DNA of 64,000 nucleotides from positions 20,517 through 84,516 of the forward strand of contig NZ_JACJSV010000011.1 of assembly GCF_014698335.1 (NCBI RefSeq). The letters run 5' to 3'. The position numbers were made by a program, and so were the translations under genes. Under the pieces are notes generated by a model. It did not search any database, had not been told where the DNA came from, and saw nothing but the letters and a program-made list of their open reading frames with translations. Positions 34,949 to 44,496 of this stretch are shown here, piece after piece. The stretch is from Microcystis viridis FACHB-1342 (GTDB taxonomy: Bacteria; Cyanobacteriota; Cyanobacteriia; Cyanobacteriales; Microcystaceae). Every line of letters begins with the position of its first letter. Position 1 is the stretch's first letter.

Positions 34949-37735
34949 ATGGCCGCTAATGCCGACTATTCTGCCCATTCTAGACTTAACTTGCAACAAC
35001 CTTGGCATACCTATTCGGTGGAAACCACCCTATCTATCCTCGGTAGTTCGGCTGTTAATGGCCTCAATAGGGAGCAAATCGCCCAAAGAATTAAATATTA
35101 TGGCAAAAATGAACTAAAAGAACGTCCAGGGCGCAGTAATTGGCAAATTCTCCTAGATCAGTTTACCAATATTATGCTCCTCCTCTTAATTGCCGTGGCC
35201 ATAATTTCCGGAGGACTGGATTTACTGGCATTGCAGCGCGGTCATCTGGCTAAAATTGGTGTTCCCTTCAAAGATACGATCGCTATTTTAACAATTGTCA
35301 TCCTCAATGGCATCCTCGGCTATCTGCAAGAAAGTCGCGCCGAAAAAGCTCTGGCCGCTTTAAAAAAACTTTCCTCTCCCCAAGTTAATGTTATCCGCGA
35401 GGGTCAACGCAGAGAAATAGATGCGGTTAATCTCGTCCCTGGGGACATCATGCTGATTGAAGCGGGAACCCAAATCAGCGCCGACGGCCAAATTATCGAA
35501 GCTTTTAACCTGCAAATTCGCGAATCGGCCTTGACAGGAGAGGCAAATAGTGTTAATAAATCCGCCTCCATTGACCCCTTAGACAGGGATACTCCCCTTG
35601 GCGATCGCTTAAATTTTGTCTTTACTGGAACAGAGGTACTGCAAGGCCGGGCTAAGGTCATCGTTACCAATACGGGGATGACCACGGAATTAGGCAAAAT
35701 CGCTCAAATGTTAGCAACAGTCGGCAATGAACCCACTCCTCTCCAAAAAAGAATGACTCACTTGGGTAATGTCCTTGTTGCTGGTTCTCTCATTCTAGTG
35801 GCCCTGACTATTACCATCGGCCTGATCAATGCCGGTTGGTCGGCCCTAGAGGAATTAGTGGAAGTTTCCCTTAGTATGGCAGTAGCCGTCGTTCCCGAAG
35901 GATTACCCGCAGTTATCACCCTAACTCTCGCCCTAGGTACCCAACGCATGGTCAAACGTCAGGCCTTGATTCGTAAACTGCCGGCAGTAGAAACCCTTGG
36001 TTCCGTTAATGTGATCTGTTCCGACAAAACCGGGACGCTAACGGAAAATAAAATGACCGTGCGGGAGATAGGGACAATTAATCGCAATTTTTCGGTGACT
36101 GGAGAAGGATATAGCCCAAAAGGACAATTTTTAGACACCGAGCAACGGGCGATCGATCCCAAAACCGATCTAGAATTACATCATCTCTTAATTGCCAGTG
36201 TCCTCTGCAACGATGCCAGTTTAAACCTCGATAACGGTCAGGATAGCATTTTAGGCGACCCCACAGAAGGAGCCTTATTAGTTTTAGGGGCGAAAGCGGG
36301 CTTAAATTTATCCCTAACCAAGCAAGAGTTCCCTAGAATCGCTGAAATCCCCTTTTCTTCTCAAAGAAAGCGAATGTCGGTCATTTGTCAAGGAGTCAAT
36401 CCCGTACTATTTACCAAAGGTTCCCCGGAATTAATTCTTGAACAGTGTCTCTCCTATCAATCGGGATTAGAAAGTCTTCCTTTTGGGGATAGGGAAAAAG
36501 AAAAAGTCTTAGTCGCTAACAATGCTATGGCTAACAGGGGTTTACGAGTCTTAGGATTGGCCTATAAAAACCTGATTTATCCGCCAGAATCAAATGAAAT
36601 CAGCGAAGATGCCCTAATTTGGTTAGGAATGGTCGGTATGATCGACGCAGCGCGACCGGAGGTACAAATCGCCGTGGCTAGGTGTCGAGAAGCGGGAATC
36701 CGTCCAATCATGATCACCGGTGATCATCAATTAACCGCTCTAGCGGTGGCTAAAAGTCTTGGTATTGCCCAAGCGGGAGCTTTAGTCATCTCAGGGCGAG
36801 AATTAGATAAATTATCACCAATTCAGCTAGAAAACATCATTGACAAAACTAACATCTATGCCCGTGTTTCCCCCGAACATAAATTAACTATTGTCCGCGC
36901 CTTGCAAAAAAAGGGTAAATTTGTTGCTATGACCGGAGATGGGGTGAATGATGCTCCGGCCTTGAAACAAGCAGATATCGGCATTGCCATGGGAATCTCC
37001 GGCACCGATGTCACCAGAGAGGCTAGTGATATGATTCTCCTTGATGATAATTTTGCCACTATCGTCGCTGCCACGGAAGAAGGGCGAGTGGTTTATAACA
37101 ATATTCGCAGTTTTATTAAATATATTCTCGGCAGTAATATCGGGGAAGTGATTACTATCGCTGCTTCGCCTCTTTTGGGTTTAGCTACTCCTCTCACTCC
37201 CCTACAAATTCTCTGGATGAATTTAGTTACTGATGGTTTACCCGCGTTAGCTTTGGCAGTGGAACCCGCTTCTCCTAATATTATGCGTCGCCCTCCTTTT
37301 AGTCCCCAAGAAAGTATTTTTGCTCGCGGTTTGGGCAGTTATATTGTGAGAATTGGGATTATTTTTTCGATTATTAATATCACTCAAATGTTAATCGCTG
37401 TGCGCTTGGATCCGCTTTTTGGTAATACCGGTTCATGGAAAACTATGGTTTTTACTACTCTCTGTTTAGCTCAGATGGGTCATGCCATTTCTGTGCGATC
37501 GAGCGATCATCTTACCATAGAAATGAATCCTTTGACTAATCCCTATCTTTGGGTAGCAGTAACCCTGACGACAATTTTTCAACTGATGTTAATCTATGTT
37601 CCTGCCCTGCGGGATTTTTTCGGTACTCAATTTTTAACTAAAGAAGAATTATTAATCTGTTTGGGATTTAGTACCTTGTTATTCGTTTGGGTGGAGTTAG
37701 AAAAATTATTTACCCGTTGGTATCATCGGCGATAA
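34949..37735 (+). CDS. pacL: P-type cation-transporting ATPase (Ca2+/PacL type)
   Basis: A 928-residue P2-type ATPase. The phosphorylation motif is [13 protein letters not shown] with D359; the actuator has [10 protein letters not shown] (TGES-like variant TGEA), the hinge [15 protein letters not shown] is present, and PEGLP in membrane helix 4 gives a Ca2+-type site. About ten membrane helices are visible. It pumps Ca2+ (or another divalent cation) out of the cytosol using ATP. The N-terminal [16 protein letters not shown] is the cation-ATPase N domain. The symbol follows the cyanobacterial relative. Single gene. Confidence 0.92.
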   Translation: MAANADYSAHSRLNLQQPWHTYSVETTLSILGSSAVNGLNREQIAQRIKYYGKNELKERPGRSNWQILLDQFTNIMLLLLIAVAIISGGLDLLALQRGHLAKIGVPFKDTIAILTIVILNGILGYLQESRAEKALAALKKLSSPQVNVIREGQRREIDAVNLVPGDIMLIEAGTQISADGQIIEAFNLQIRESALTGEANSVNKSASIDPLDRDTPLGDRLNFVFTGTEVLQGRAKVIVTNTGMTTELGKIAQMLATVGNEPTPLQKRMTHLGNVLVAGSLILVALTITIGLINAGWSALEELVEVSLSMAVAVVPEGLPAVITLTLALGTQRMVKRQALIRKLPAVETLGSVNVICSDKTGTLTENKMTVREIGTINRNFSVTGEGYSPKGQFLDTEQRAIDPKTDLELHHLLIASVLCNDASLNLDNGQDSILGDPTEGALLVLGAKAGLNLSLTKQEFPRIAEIPFSSQRKRMSVICQGVNPVLFTKGSPELILEQCLSYQSGLESLPFGDREKEKVLVANNAMANRGLRVLGLAYKNLIYPPESNEISEDALIWLGMVGMIDAARPEVQIAVARCREAGIRPIMITGDHQLTALAVAKSLGIAQAGALVISGRELDKLSPIQLENIIDKTNIYARVSPEHKLTIVRALQKKGKFVAMTGDGVNDAPALKQADIGIAMGISGTDVTREASDMILLDDNFATIVAATEEGRVVYNNIRSFIKYILGSNIGEVITIAASPLLGLATPLTPLQILWMNLVTDGLPALALAVEPASPNIMRRPPFSPQESIFARGLGSYIVRIGIIFSIINITQMLIAVRLDPLFGNTGSWKTMVFTTLCLAQMGHAISVRSSDHLTIEMNPLTNPYLWVAVTLTTIFQLMLIYVPALRDFFGTQFLTKEELLICLGFSTLLFVWVELEKLFTRWYHRR

Positions 37736-37984
37736 CCAGAGAGTTTTTTTCATTGTTCAGTAAACAGTGAATTGAAAACTCAAATCTCATAACTGATAAA
37801 CCCCATCCACAGGGAAAACCATAGTTTGGCTTTTTCAGCTACGATCCTTATATAGCAATACTTTTAAGGCTTAGTGCCTTGGCCGTAAAATTCCAGTTCT
37901 CTAGCTGATTGCGATTTGGCTTACTATTAAAAATTGTTTTGATCTAAGATTGAATCAGCAATATTTTATTGGGAGTATCAAACA
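37736..37984. other. spacer with short repeats before the Bell/NLR cassette
   Basis: 37755-37800 holds GTAAACAGTGAATTGAAAAC and ATAACTGAT units of the heptamer repeat class. No reading frame of note. Confidence 0.4.
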
Positions 37985-38388
37985 ATGGAACCAGTTTCTC
38001 TGATTATCGCCGCCTTGACTGCTGGTGCGGTTGCTGCGGCTAAAGATACGGCGGAAAAAGGCGTTAAAGATACATATCAAGGTTTGAAAACCTTGATTAA
38101 GCGTAAGTTTGCTAATGATGCTTTAGCACAGGCAATGGTGAGGCAAAACCAGAGGATATCAAGAAAGCTGAAGGTTTGTTAAAAGATAAAATTGTCGAAG
38201 CCGGGGTTGATAAAGATAATGAAATCACTAAATTAGCCCAAGATTTACTAGACAAGCTCCAAGAACAACCCGGTGGACAACAAATTATCACCCAAAATAT
38301 CAGTAATGTTAAATATGCTGCTACCTCTGGCACGGGTAATGCTAGTATTAGCTGCATCACCGAGCATGGCACATCTAAGGATGACTGA
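37985..38388 (+). pseudogene. Bell-like effector with C-terminal amyloid-type motif, one-base frameshift
   Basis: Two overlapping frames (37985-38182 and 38176-38388) join into one protein of about 133 residues if a single G is restored near 38138-38141, giving AMVEAKPEDIKKAEGLLKDK. The N-terminus MEPVSLIIAALTAGAVAAAK, then DTAEKGVKDTYQGLKTLIK, looks like the bacterial Bell domain, a helical cell-death domain known to sit beside NLR genes. The C-terminus QNISNVKYAATSGTGNASI repeats a motif that also begins the next protein (QNITEAQYAAASGTGNATI). Paired motifs of this kind are the hallmark of amyloid signalling between an NLR and its effector. The frameshift may be a real inactivation or a sequencing error. 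Family assignment is from memory. Confidence 0.6.
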
Positions 38389-38410
38389 GACTGTATTTTA
38401 ATTAATCAGG

Positions 38411-40252
38411 ATGGTTGATATGTCAGAACCAAGCGAAATTCAACAAAATATTACAGAAGCTCAATATGCTGCTGCCTCTGGGACTGGCAATGCAACCATC
38501 ACGATTACCAATTACTATTATCGAGAAGAAGCAAGAATAGCCCCTGCTGATTCTGCCGATGTTGCCGATGATAAACTGCCCTGTCCCTATCGTGGCTTGT
38601 TTCATTTTGGGCCAGGAGATGCAGAATACTTTTTTGGGCGCAAAAGCTTTATTAAAACCCTATTTCAGGCAACCCAAACCCGTAATTTTATCCCCCTATT
38701 AGGTGCGTCGGGAAGTGGTAAATCCTCGGTAGTTTTTGCGGGATTAGTCCCCAAATTGCAACAAGAAAGTCACTGGCAGTTTACCCATTTTCGTCCCGGT
38801 TCTGACCCTTTTCATGCCCTAGCTTTAGCATTAGTTCCCCTTTATACAACTAATCTAAATGAGACAGAACGCCTCGCCCAAGCGCGTCAGTTAGCCAATT
38901 ATTTGCGTGATGGCGACATTCCTCTAGCTGATGTTTTTGCCCAAATCAAACACAATTATCCCAGTGAACGGGTACTGCTAATTGCCGACCAATTTGAGGA
39001 ACTTTATACCCTCTGTCCTGATGAAACAATCCGCCGTAATTTTCTCGATAAATTAACTACATTCCCCTTTGAAAGGGTAGGAATGGTGTTGGTATTAACT
39101 ATGCGGGCGGATTTCTTGGGGAATGCTCTTTCCTATCGTCCCTTTGCCGATGTCTTACAAAATACTGACTTGAAATTGGGGCCGATGAACCGAGAAGAAC
39201 TCACAGAAGTTATTGAAAAACCGGCGCAAAAATTGGGGGTGACATTTGAAGCGGGACTGGTGGAGCGCATCCTCGATGATGTGGAGAGTGAGCCGGGGAA
39301 TTTGCCATTACTAGAGTTTGCCTTAACGGAATTGTGGCAGCGGCGACAGGGCAAAGAATTAACCCATCTGGCATATACAGAAATTGGCGAAGTGCAGGGT
39401 GCTTTGGCCCGCCATGCCAATGAAGAATATGACAAGCTGAGTGAGGCGCAACGGAAAGAGGTGCGGCGCATTTTCATCCAATTGGTACGCCCAGGGGAAG
39501 GCACAGAAGATACGCGGCGGCTGGCGACAAAAGCGGAATTGGGGGCGGTAAATTGGGCGCTGGTGAAACAATTGGCGGATGCGCGTTTAGTTGTCACCAG
39601 TCGCAGTGAAAAGGCACAGGTGGAGACGGTGGAAGTGGTGCATGAAGCACTGATTCGCAATTGGGGGGAATTGCGGGGCTGGATGGATACAGACAGGGTT
39701 TTTCGCGCTTGGCAAGAGCGATTAAGGGCAGGAATGTATCAATGGCAACAGATAGAAAATGGAGACGTAACTGGATGGGATGAAAGCAGATTGTTGCGGG
39801 GTACAGCGTTGGCGGAGGCAGAAGAGAAGCTGAAACAACGTCCAGAGGATTTGAGCGAAGGGGAGCTATTTTATATCCAAGTAAGTGTAAAACTGCGAGA
39901 CAAAGAACAAAGGCGGCGAGAACGTGTAAGACGACAGACTGTTTATGTTTATGTACTAGCAGGAGGTTCGATTTTGATTTTAGCTTTGGGTATATTGATT
40001 CAATGGCAGAACGCCGAAAAGCGAAAAGAAATAAATAACCTTGAACGACAACTAGAGTACGAGATAGAGTCCGCGAAAGAACAAGTAGAGTCCGCGAAAG
40101 AACAAGGGAGGACAAGCAAAATTCATGAGAGAGGGAGAATGTGTTACCAACTCCTAAGAGATAGGAATTGGAAACAAGGTTATGGAACGGTTGAGGAGTA
40201 TGAAGAAAACAAAAGAAGGTTTGATTATTGTGAGTCGGAATGGGGTAAATAA
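38411..40252 (+). CDS. NLR-type STAND NTPase (nSTAND1) with N-terminal amyloid-like motif
   Basis: A 613-residue protein. Residues about 11-33 carry QNITEAQYAAASGTGNATI, shared with the C-terminus of the upstream Bell-like protein. The NTPase starts at LPCPYRGLFHFGPGDAEYFF with Walker A GASGSGKS (98-105) and LLIADQFEELYTL as Walker B. Helical sensor regions follow, then one membrane helix (about 520-540, YVYVLAGGSILILALGILI) and a charged coiled coil. The cysteine-bearing tail ends at CESEWGK. WD40 repeats, which normally complete such proteins, are in the next gene, 12 bp on. ATG at 38420 is an alternative start. Role: signal-activated switch, probably for cell death. Confidence 0.85.
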   Translation: MVDMSEPSEIQQNITEAQYAAASGTGNATITITNYYYREEARIAPADSADVADDKLPCPYRGLFHFGPGDAEYFFGRKSFIKTLFQATQTRNFIPLLGASGSGKSSVVFAGLVPKLQQESHWQFTHFRPGSDPFHALALALVPLYTTNLNETERLAQARQLANYLRDGDIPLADVFAQIKHNYPSERVLLIADQFEELYTLCPDETIRRNFLDKLTTFPFERVGMVLVLTMRADFLGNALSYRPFADVLQNTDLKLGPMNREELTEVIEKPAQKLGVTFEAGLVERILDDVESEPGNLPLLEFALTELWQRRQGKELTHLAYTEIGEVQGALARHANEEYDKLSEAQRKEVRRIFIQLVRPGEGTEDTRRLATKAELGAVNWALVKQLADARLVVTSRSEKAQVETVEVVHEALIRNWGELRGWMDTDRVFRAWQERLRAGMYQWQQIENGDVTGWDESRLLRGTALAEAEEKLKQRPEDLSEGELFYIQVSVKLRDKEQRRRERVRRQTVYVYVLAGGSILILALGILIQWQNAEKRKEINNLERQLEYEIESAKEQVESAKEQGRTSKIHERGRMCYQLLRDRNWKQGYGTVEEYEENKRRFDYCESEWGK

Positions 40253-40264
40253 AAGTAACACCGT

Positions 40265-41449
40265 GTGCGACTTTTTCAAAACTCTGATTTCACAAGTATT
40301 TCAAAGATACGGACTTGGCACGTTATTAGTGTCAGTTTCAGTCCTGACGGCAAGACTTTGGTGAGCGGTAGTCGGGACAAAACTATCAAACTCTGGAATG
40401 TAAAAACAGGCAAAGAAATCCGCACCCTCAAGGGGCATGATAGCTATGTCTATAGCGTTAATTTTAGTCCCGACGGCAAGACTTTGGTGAGCGGTAGTTG
40501 GGACAAAACTATCAAACTCTGGAATGTAGAAACAGGCAAAGAAATCCGCACCCTCAAGGGGCATAATAGCCGTGTCAGAAGCGTTAATTTTAGTCCCGAC
40601 GGCAAGACTTTGGTGAGCGGTAGTGAGGATAAGACAATCAAACTGTGGAATGTAGAAACAGGCCAAGAAATCGGCACTCTCAGAGGGCATAATGGAATTG
40701 TCTTAAGCGTGAGTTTTAGTAGCGACGGTAAGACCTTAGCTTCTAGTAGTTATGACAATACAATCAAACTGTGGAATGTCGAGGGAAAAGAAATCCGCAC
40801 TCTCTCTGGGCATAATAGGGAAGTCAATAGCGTTAATTTTAGTCCCGACGGTAAGAAATTAGCGACCGGTAGTGGTATCTTGATATCTGTTAGAGACAAC
40901 ACAATCAAACTATGGAATGTAGAGACAGGTCAAGAAATCCGCACCCTTCCCTTGCAACTCTACGAGAACACTGGGCATGATAAAAGTGTCACTAGCGTGA
41001 GTTTTAGCCCTGACGGTAAGACATTAGCTTCTGGTAGTTATGACGAGACAATCAAACTGTGGAATGTAGAGACAGGTCAAGAAATCCGCACTCTCACTGG
41101 GCATAATAGTAATGTCAATAGCGTGAGTTTTAGCCCCGACGGTAAGACATTAGCGACCGGTAGTGATGACGGCACAATCAAACTGTGGAATGTAGAAACA
41201 GGGAAAGAAATTCGCACTCTCACAGGGCATAATAGCACTGTCACTAGCGTGAGTTTTAGCCCCGATGGTAAGACATTAGCGACCGGTAGTAGTGACGGAA
41301 CTATCAAACTGTGGAATGGAGAATATGGTTGGGGTTTAGATGGTTTAATGGGGCGGAGTTGCGCTTGGGTACGGGCTTATTTGCACAATCCTAATTCTGG
41401 TGTTAAGGAGGAGGATAGGCATTTGTGTGATGGGATTGGGGGTAAATAG
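40265..41449 (+). CDS. WD40-repeat protein, sensor part of a split NLR
   Basis: A 394-residue protein, GTG start. It is an eight-blade WD40 propeller made of near-identical repeats (SFSPDGKTLxSGSxDxTIKLWN, eight TIKLWN blades). It is followed by a tail, GLMGRSCAWVRAYLHNP and EEDRHLCDGIG, with two cysteines. Repeats are nearly identical at DNA level, a sign of recent amplification. In related proteins this propeller is fused to the NTPase; here a 12-bp gap separates the two, so the pair is either a split system or one gene broken by a stop. The propeller probably detects the trigger. A second copy of the tail lies at 41650-41790. Confidence 0.85.
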   Translation: MRLFQNSDFTSISKIRTWHVISVSFSPDGKTLVSGSRDKTIKLWNVKTGKEIRTLKGHDSYVYSVNFSPDGKTLVSGSWDKTIKLWNVETGKEIRTLKGHNSRVRSVNFSPDGKTLVSGSEDKTIKLWNVETGQEIGTLRGHNGIVLSVSFSSDGKTLASSSYDNTIKLWNVEGKEIRTLSGHNREVNSVNFSPDGKKLATGSGILISVRDNTIKLWNVETGQEIRTLPLQLYENTGHDKSVTSVSFSPDGKTLASGSYDETIKLWNVETGQEIRTLTGHNSNVNSVSFSPDGKTLATGSDDGTIKLWNVETGKEIRTLTGHNSTVTSVSFSPDGKTLATGSSDGTIKLWNGEYGWGLDGLMGRSCAWVRAYLHNPNSGVKEEDRHLCDGIGGK

Positions 41450-41574
41450 TCAGTATCAGGATTTTGAGGATTAGAGGATTTTCAGGATGCTCAACCTTAA
41501 AAGATTGTTGGGAGTTTCCAAGTAAATAATCCAGTTAATCCTAAAATCCCGTTAATCTTGGTTTAGACTTCTTT

Positions 41575-41790
41575 GTGAGGATACAGAAGGATTGTAGGAC
41601 GATGCAGAAGCATTTTAGGGCGATGCAGAAAGATTGTAGGACAATGCAGGACTTAAACGCTTTAATGGGGCGTAGTTGCGATTGGGTGCGGGTTTATTTA
41701 GAGAATAATATTAATGTCAGGGAGGAAGATAGGCATTTGTGTGATGGGATTGGTACAAAGAATTATCGGACTAAGGAGATTTTGCCATGA
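41575..41790 (+). pseudogene. detached duplicate of the WD40 protein's C-terminal tail
   Basis: The frame encodes LNALMGRSCDWVRVYLENN and REEDRHLCDGIGTKN, which match the tail of the upstream protein (GLMGRSCAWVRAYLHNP, EEDRHLCDGIG). Before it are three repeats of a 20-bp unit around GATTGTAGGACGATGCAG. It looks like the leftover end of another WD40 gene. A 71-residue peptide could be made from 41575 but is unlikely to be functional. Confidence 0.55.
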
Positions 41791-41976
41791 CTTCCACGAA
41801 AGAATAGAGCTAACCAGCTAGGGTAAAATTAGGGTTTCGGCTTATCCTCAACTCAGCTTACCTAGGAATAGGCCGATTTATTTTGCTAAGGCTATATTTT
41901 GAGCAACTTTTGTCAATTTAGCCACAAACAGAAACATAAATCGTAGGTGCGTTAGCCAAAGCGTAACGCAGCAATT

Positions 41977-42072
41977 TATAGCGTTTCCTGTTCGCAAGAG
42001 GTACATTATCGATGTTGAAAAGTTTAATTAGCAAAGGTTAACTTGTGCCACACAGGTGTGAGAACTGCTATA
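41977..42072. repeat. 96-bp palindrome-ended repeat, copy 1
   Basis: Begins TATAGC and ends GCTATA. Its reverse complement occurs at 50280-50375, also 96 bp, with about 85% identity by eye. Contains GTGCCACACAGGTGTGAG. Looks like a small non-autonomous element. The ISL3-type MITE begins three bases after its end. Confidence 0.75.
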
Positions 42073-42074
42073 AT

Positions 42075-42269
42075 GCTCTTCTGGGACTTTCGGAAATTCC
42101 TGACCGAATCCAGATTCTGAAACCCTTGGTTGACAAGTGATCGCTAACTTTTTTTCTAATAAAAACTCAAATTTCGGGTTTCTGTTAGTTAGCGATAGCT
42201 TGAAGGCTTACCCCATAAGAGAGCTAGAGTTTAGAGACTGTAAGACTTTTGCCAGAGTCCCAGAAGAGC
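42075..42269. mobile_element. 195-bp MITE with ISL3-like terminal inverted repeats
   Basis: Left end GCTCTTCTGGGACT (42075-42088) and right end AGTCCCAGAAGAGC (42256-42269) are perfect 14-bp inverted repeats. The GCTCTTCTGG ends resemble those of the 133-bp element at 47993-48125 and of ISL3-family insertion sequences as I recall them. No transposase inside. No clean target duplication was visible. Confidence 0.65.
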
Positions 42270-42274
42270 TTTAT

Positions 42275-42322
42275 ACTAAATCCGGTTATTGAAAACTGAT
42301 TATCTATTACCCGGATTTAGTA
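42275..42322. repeat. ACTAAATCCGG inverted-repeat element
   Basis: ACTAAATCCGG and CCGGATTTAGT face each other about 26 bp apart. The same ends bound a longer element at 47270-47383. A MITE-like family, possibly IS630-type (TA flanks). Confidence 0.6.
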
Positions 42323-42375
42323 TGAGATATTATAGAGAGGTCTCCAGAAGTCAAATCGTAATCAGGAGTTAGTAT

Positions 42376-42642
42376 ATGCAAGCAATCCTTTTAAGCCGTG
42401 AAGAAGTTGCTCAACGTGCAGAGAAACTGTACGAAAGCAGAATCCGCCAAGAGGTGGAAGTTGAAGAAAAAATTGGCAAGATGGTCATCATTGACATTGA
42501 AACAGGTGACTACAAAGTTGATGAAAATGGCTTACACGCTGCTGACTTATTGAGCGAGAAACACCCCCATGCTCGGCTCTTTGGGATCAAAATTGGCTAC
42601 AACGTTGCTGCCGCTGGTAATGATTCGTTAGTAGTGGCGTAG
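42376..42642 (+). CDS. conserved small protein, usual partner of a clan AA protease
   Basis: An 88-residue protein: MQAILLSREEVAQRAEKLY, IGKMVIIDIETGDYKVDENG and HPHARLFGIKIGYNVAAA. I recall this pattern from a cyanobacterial family of unknown function that is often followed by a retroviral-like clan AA aspartic protease gene. Here no protease follows; transposase relics start just after, so the partner was probably lost. AGGAG stands 7 bp before the ATG. The coding call is good; function is unknown. Confidence 0.7.
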   Translation: MQAILLSREEVAQRAEKLYESRIRQEVEVEEKIGKMVIIDIETGDYKVDENGLHAADLLSEKHPHARLFGIKIGYNVAAAGNDSLVVA

Positions 42643-42939
42643 CCCTCTTGCTTACCTGCTATGAATTATGTAAAATATTTATTAATAAAAATAATTGGAA
42701 CCCGATCAGTCTTTAAACCTCTAGCTTGATCATGACTTTTCTGATAAATATCTTTTTCTGGCTCCTGTCTGGCTTACTCAAATATCAGCTCTGGTAGGGT
42801 GCGTTCCCTAATGCAAGTATAGTTATGGTTTTCAGCGAATTGTGGGATGCCATGTCGCAGTAAGGTTTTTGCCTTGTGGTGATAGGCTATTCTCCCTAAC
42901 GACCGTACAGCCGGCTTGCTTTTTGCTTCGGTAATATGG

Positions 42940-43290
42940 AATAAGATGATAAAACTCCCAATCGAACTTTCAAAACCCACTCCCCTCCGACGGCTGGCAA
43001 TGGCAAAACACAAAGCCTGCTTGACCCACAGCGTGCCGAATGCCTTTGGTTAGCTATGGCTGTAGCCACTCTCTGGACGGTTATGCTGGGTGGAGAAGCG
43101 GAAAATCAATCTCCTGAACCCAATTTAGAGCAACTTCCCCCCCAACATACTGTCTTTAGTAAAACTCTCCACCTCAAACCCTTACGTCAGCTTTCTTGTT
43201 TTCTTCTGGGTTCTATTACCCTAGTTGCTGATTTACTGAAAGGTTTGTCGATTCACCTTCATCGGAAATTTTGGGTCTGAAACCCCGCCG
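42940..43290 (+). pseudogene. frameshifted transposase C-terminal remnant
   Basis: SLLDPQRAECLWLAMAV, ATLWTVMLGGEAENQ and LKPLRQLSCFLLGSI have the look of a DDE transposase end (DPxRAERLWLAxAVATLW). GWQWQNTK is in another frame just before it, so there is a frameshift. No start or N-terminal catalytic part exists nearby. Confidence 0.5.
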
Positions 43291-43309
43291 TTCTAGGTTG
43301 GCTTTACGT

Positions 43310-43615
43310 TAGAATTAAAAGGCCAGTCTCGAAAACCAAGTGGACGGCGCAGCACCTTGAAAACTCGGCTTAGGGGGTTCCGACCGGAAAAGCTTGGCTG
43401 GGTAAAAAGTCGCGCGCAACAAGTACAAGAAGCTATAGGCGGTCAACGTACCGTGGGACACACGGAATCGGGCTTCTGAAATGGGGCGAAAGTCTGTGGA
43501 CTCTGTGTAAGACAGTACATGGTTTTTTAACTGTGGTATGCGACGGTGGTGGAAGCAGAAACTTAAATCGTGAGGTTTAGGAATCGCCGCACTTTTAGGG
43601 CGGCGAGGATGTCAA
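43310..43615 (+). mobile_element. orphan right end of an IS200/IS605-type element (omega-RNA-like)
   Basis: 43585-43605 forms the hairpin CGCCGC-loop-GCGGCG, followed by AGGATGTCAA. GGAATC next to a GC hairpin and GGATGTCAA is the typical right end of IS605-type, TnpB-carrying elements. The 250 bp before it is GC-rich and structured without any reading frame, as expected for the omega RNA scaffold, but tnpB itself is absent. Relic or non-autonomous element; recognition is from memory. Confidence 0.5.
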
Positions 43616-43948
43616 CGTTGAAGTTCTTTCCCTCTCACCCCCGTTGATGCTTTTTACTACTCCCCTTCCTCTTAGTTGTAAAATACCTACACCTGTCAGT
43701 CCCTATTGACCATCTCCTAAATCCTGAGAAGATTACCAAACAATGTTAGAATAATTCCCGTACTGTAGGCGCTTGCAGATTCTTGTGGGCGTGGCAGGGC
43801 AGGCGAAAAACGATTCCGTTAGGAATTAAACCAAAAAAGTTCCACTGGCAACAGCAGTAGATTTTATCTCACTGGGTTGACCAGTTGGCAGTTCGTCAAA
43901 TTACGGATCAATACAAAATTATCATTTACAGATCTTTCTTGGTAACTT

Positions 43949-44143
43949 ATGGCACAGCGTACACGCTTAGGTGAAATCCTTCGTCCCCTCAACTCAGAAT
44001 ATGGTAAAGTTTCTCCCGGTTGGGGAACTACCTTGCTGATGGGAGTGTTTATGGCTCTGTTTTTAGTCTTTTTGCTGATTATTTTACAGATCTACAACTC
44101 CTCCCTAATTTTAGAAGGATTTAATGTGGATTGGGGTCAGTAA
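43949..44143 (+). CDS. psbH: photosystem II protein H
   Basis: A 64-residue PsbH with the single thylakoid membrane helix ([19 protein letters not shown]) and the conserved flanks [20 protein letters not shown] and EGFNVDWGQ. It stabilises the CP47 side and the quinone region of photosystem II. The usual antisense psbN was not seen upstream. A terminator-like hairpin lies between it and tatA. Confidence 0.96.
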   Translation: MAQRTRLGEILRPLNSEYGKVSPGWGTTLLMGVFMALFLVFLLIILQIYNSSLILEGFNVDWGQ

Positions 44144-44203
44144 GCAGATTCCAACAATCTTGTCGGCATTTTTGGCCGCAGAATTGTCTCTCGGACTTTA
44201 GCA

Positions 44204-44232
44204 GGTGGGTTATTGCCCACCGCAAGTTTTTT
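44204..44232 (+). terminator. terminator/attenuator between psbH and tatA
   Basis: GGTGGG and CCCACC pair around TTATTG, followed by GCAAG and six T. It ends 16 bp before the tatA start, so it could weaken read-through rather than fully stop it. Confidence 0.72.
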
Positions 44233-44247
44233 ATTAGGAGCAAACAC

Positions 44248-44496
44248 ATGAATATTTTTGGGATTGGATTGCCAGAAATGGGGTTAATTCTCTTGATTGC
44301 CCTGCTAGTTTTCGGACCGAAGAAATTACCAGAAATCGGTCGCAGTTTAGGCAAAACTATTCGAGGATTTCAAGAAGCATCCAAGGAATTTGAAAGTGAA
44401 TTTAAGCGAGAGGCCCAGCAGATTGAAGACTCGGTAAAAATCAAAGCTGAATTAGAAGAAAGTCAATCTCCTAGGGATCAAACTCGTTCCAGTTGA
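44248..44496 (+). CDS. tatA: Sec-independent translocase subunit TatA/E
   Basis: An 82-residue TatA/TatE protein. The short N-terminal membrane helix GLPEMGLILLIALLVFGPKK is followed by the amphipathic helix LPEIGRSLGKTIRGFQEAS and a charged tail. It forms the pore of the twin-arginine pathway, which exports folded proteins into the thylakoid lumen and periplasm. The start is the ATG at 44248: TAGGAG at 44235-44240 is 7 bp ahead. Longer upstream frames have no ribosome binding site and run through the terminator hairpin. Confidence 0.94.
   Translation: MNIFGIGLPEMGLILLIALLVFGPKKLPEIGRSLGKTIRGFQEASKEFESEFKREAQQIEDSVKIKAELEESQSPRDQTRSS

Noticed and set aside
39133..39660. 175-codon minus-strand frame in the NLR gene
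   Set aside because: Composition is serine-rich shadow coding of the well-supported NTPase on the plus strand.
40301..41307. Repeated minus-strand frames across the WD40 gene
   Set aside because: They mirror the WD40 repeats and have no family match.
42774..43013. 79-codon minus-strand frame
   Set aside because: Lies against the transposase relic with no recognisable protein features.
43310..43615. RNase P RNA or tmRNA
   Set aside because: Conserved cores of those RNAs are missing; the right-end hairpin with GGATGTCAA points to an IS605-type element.
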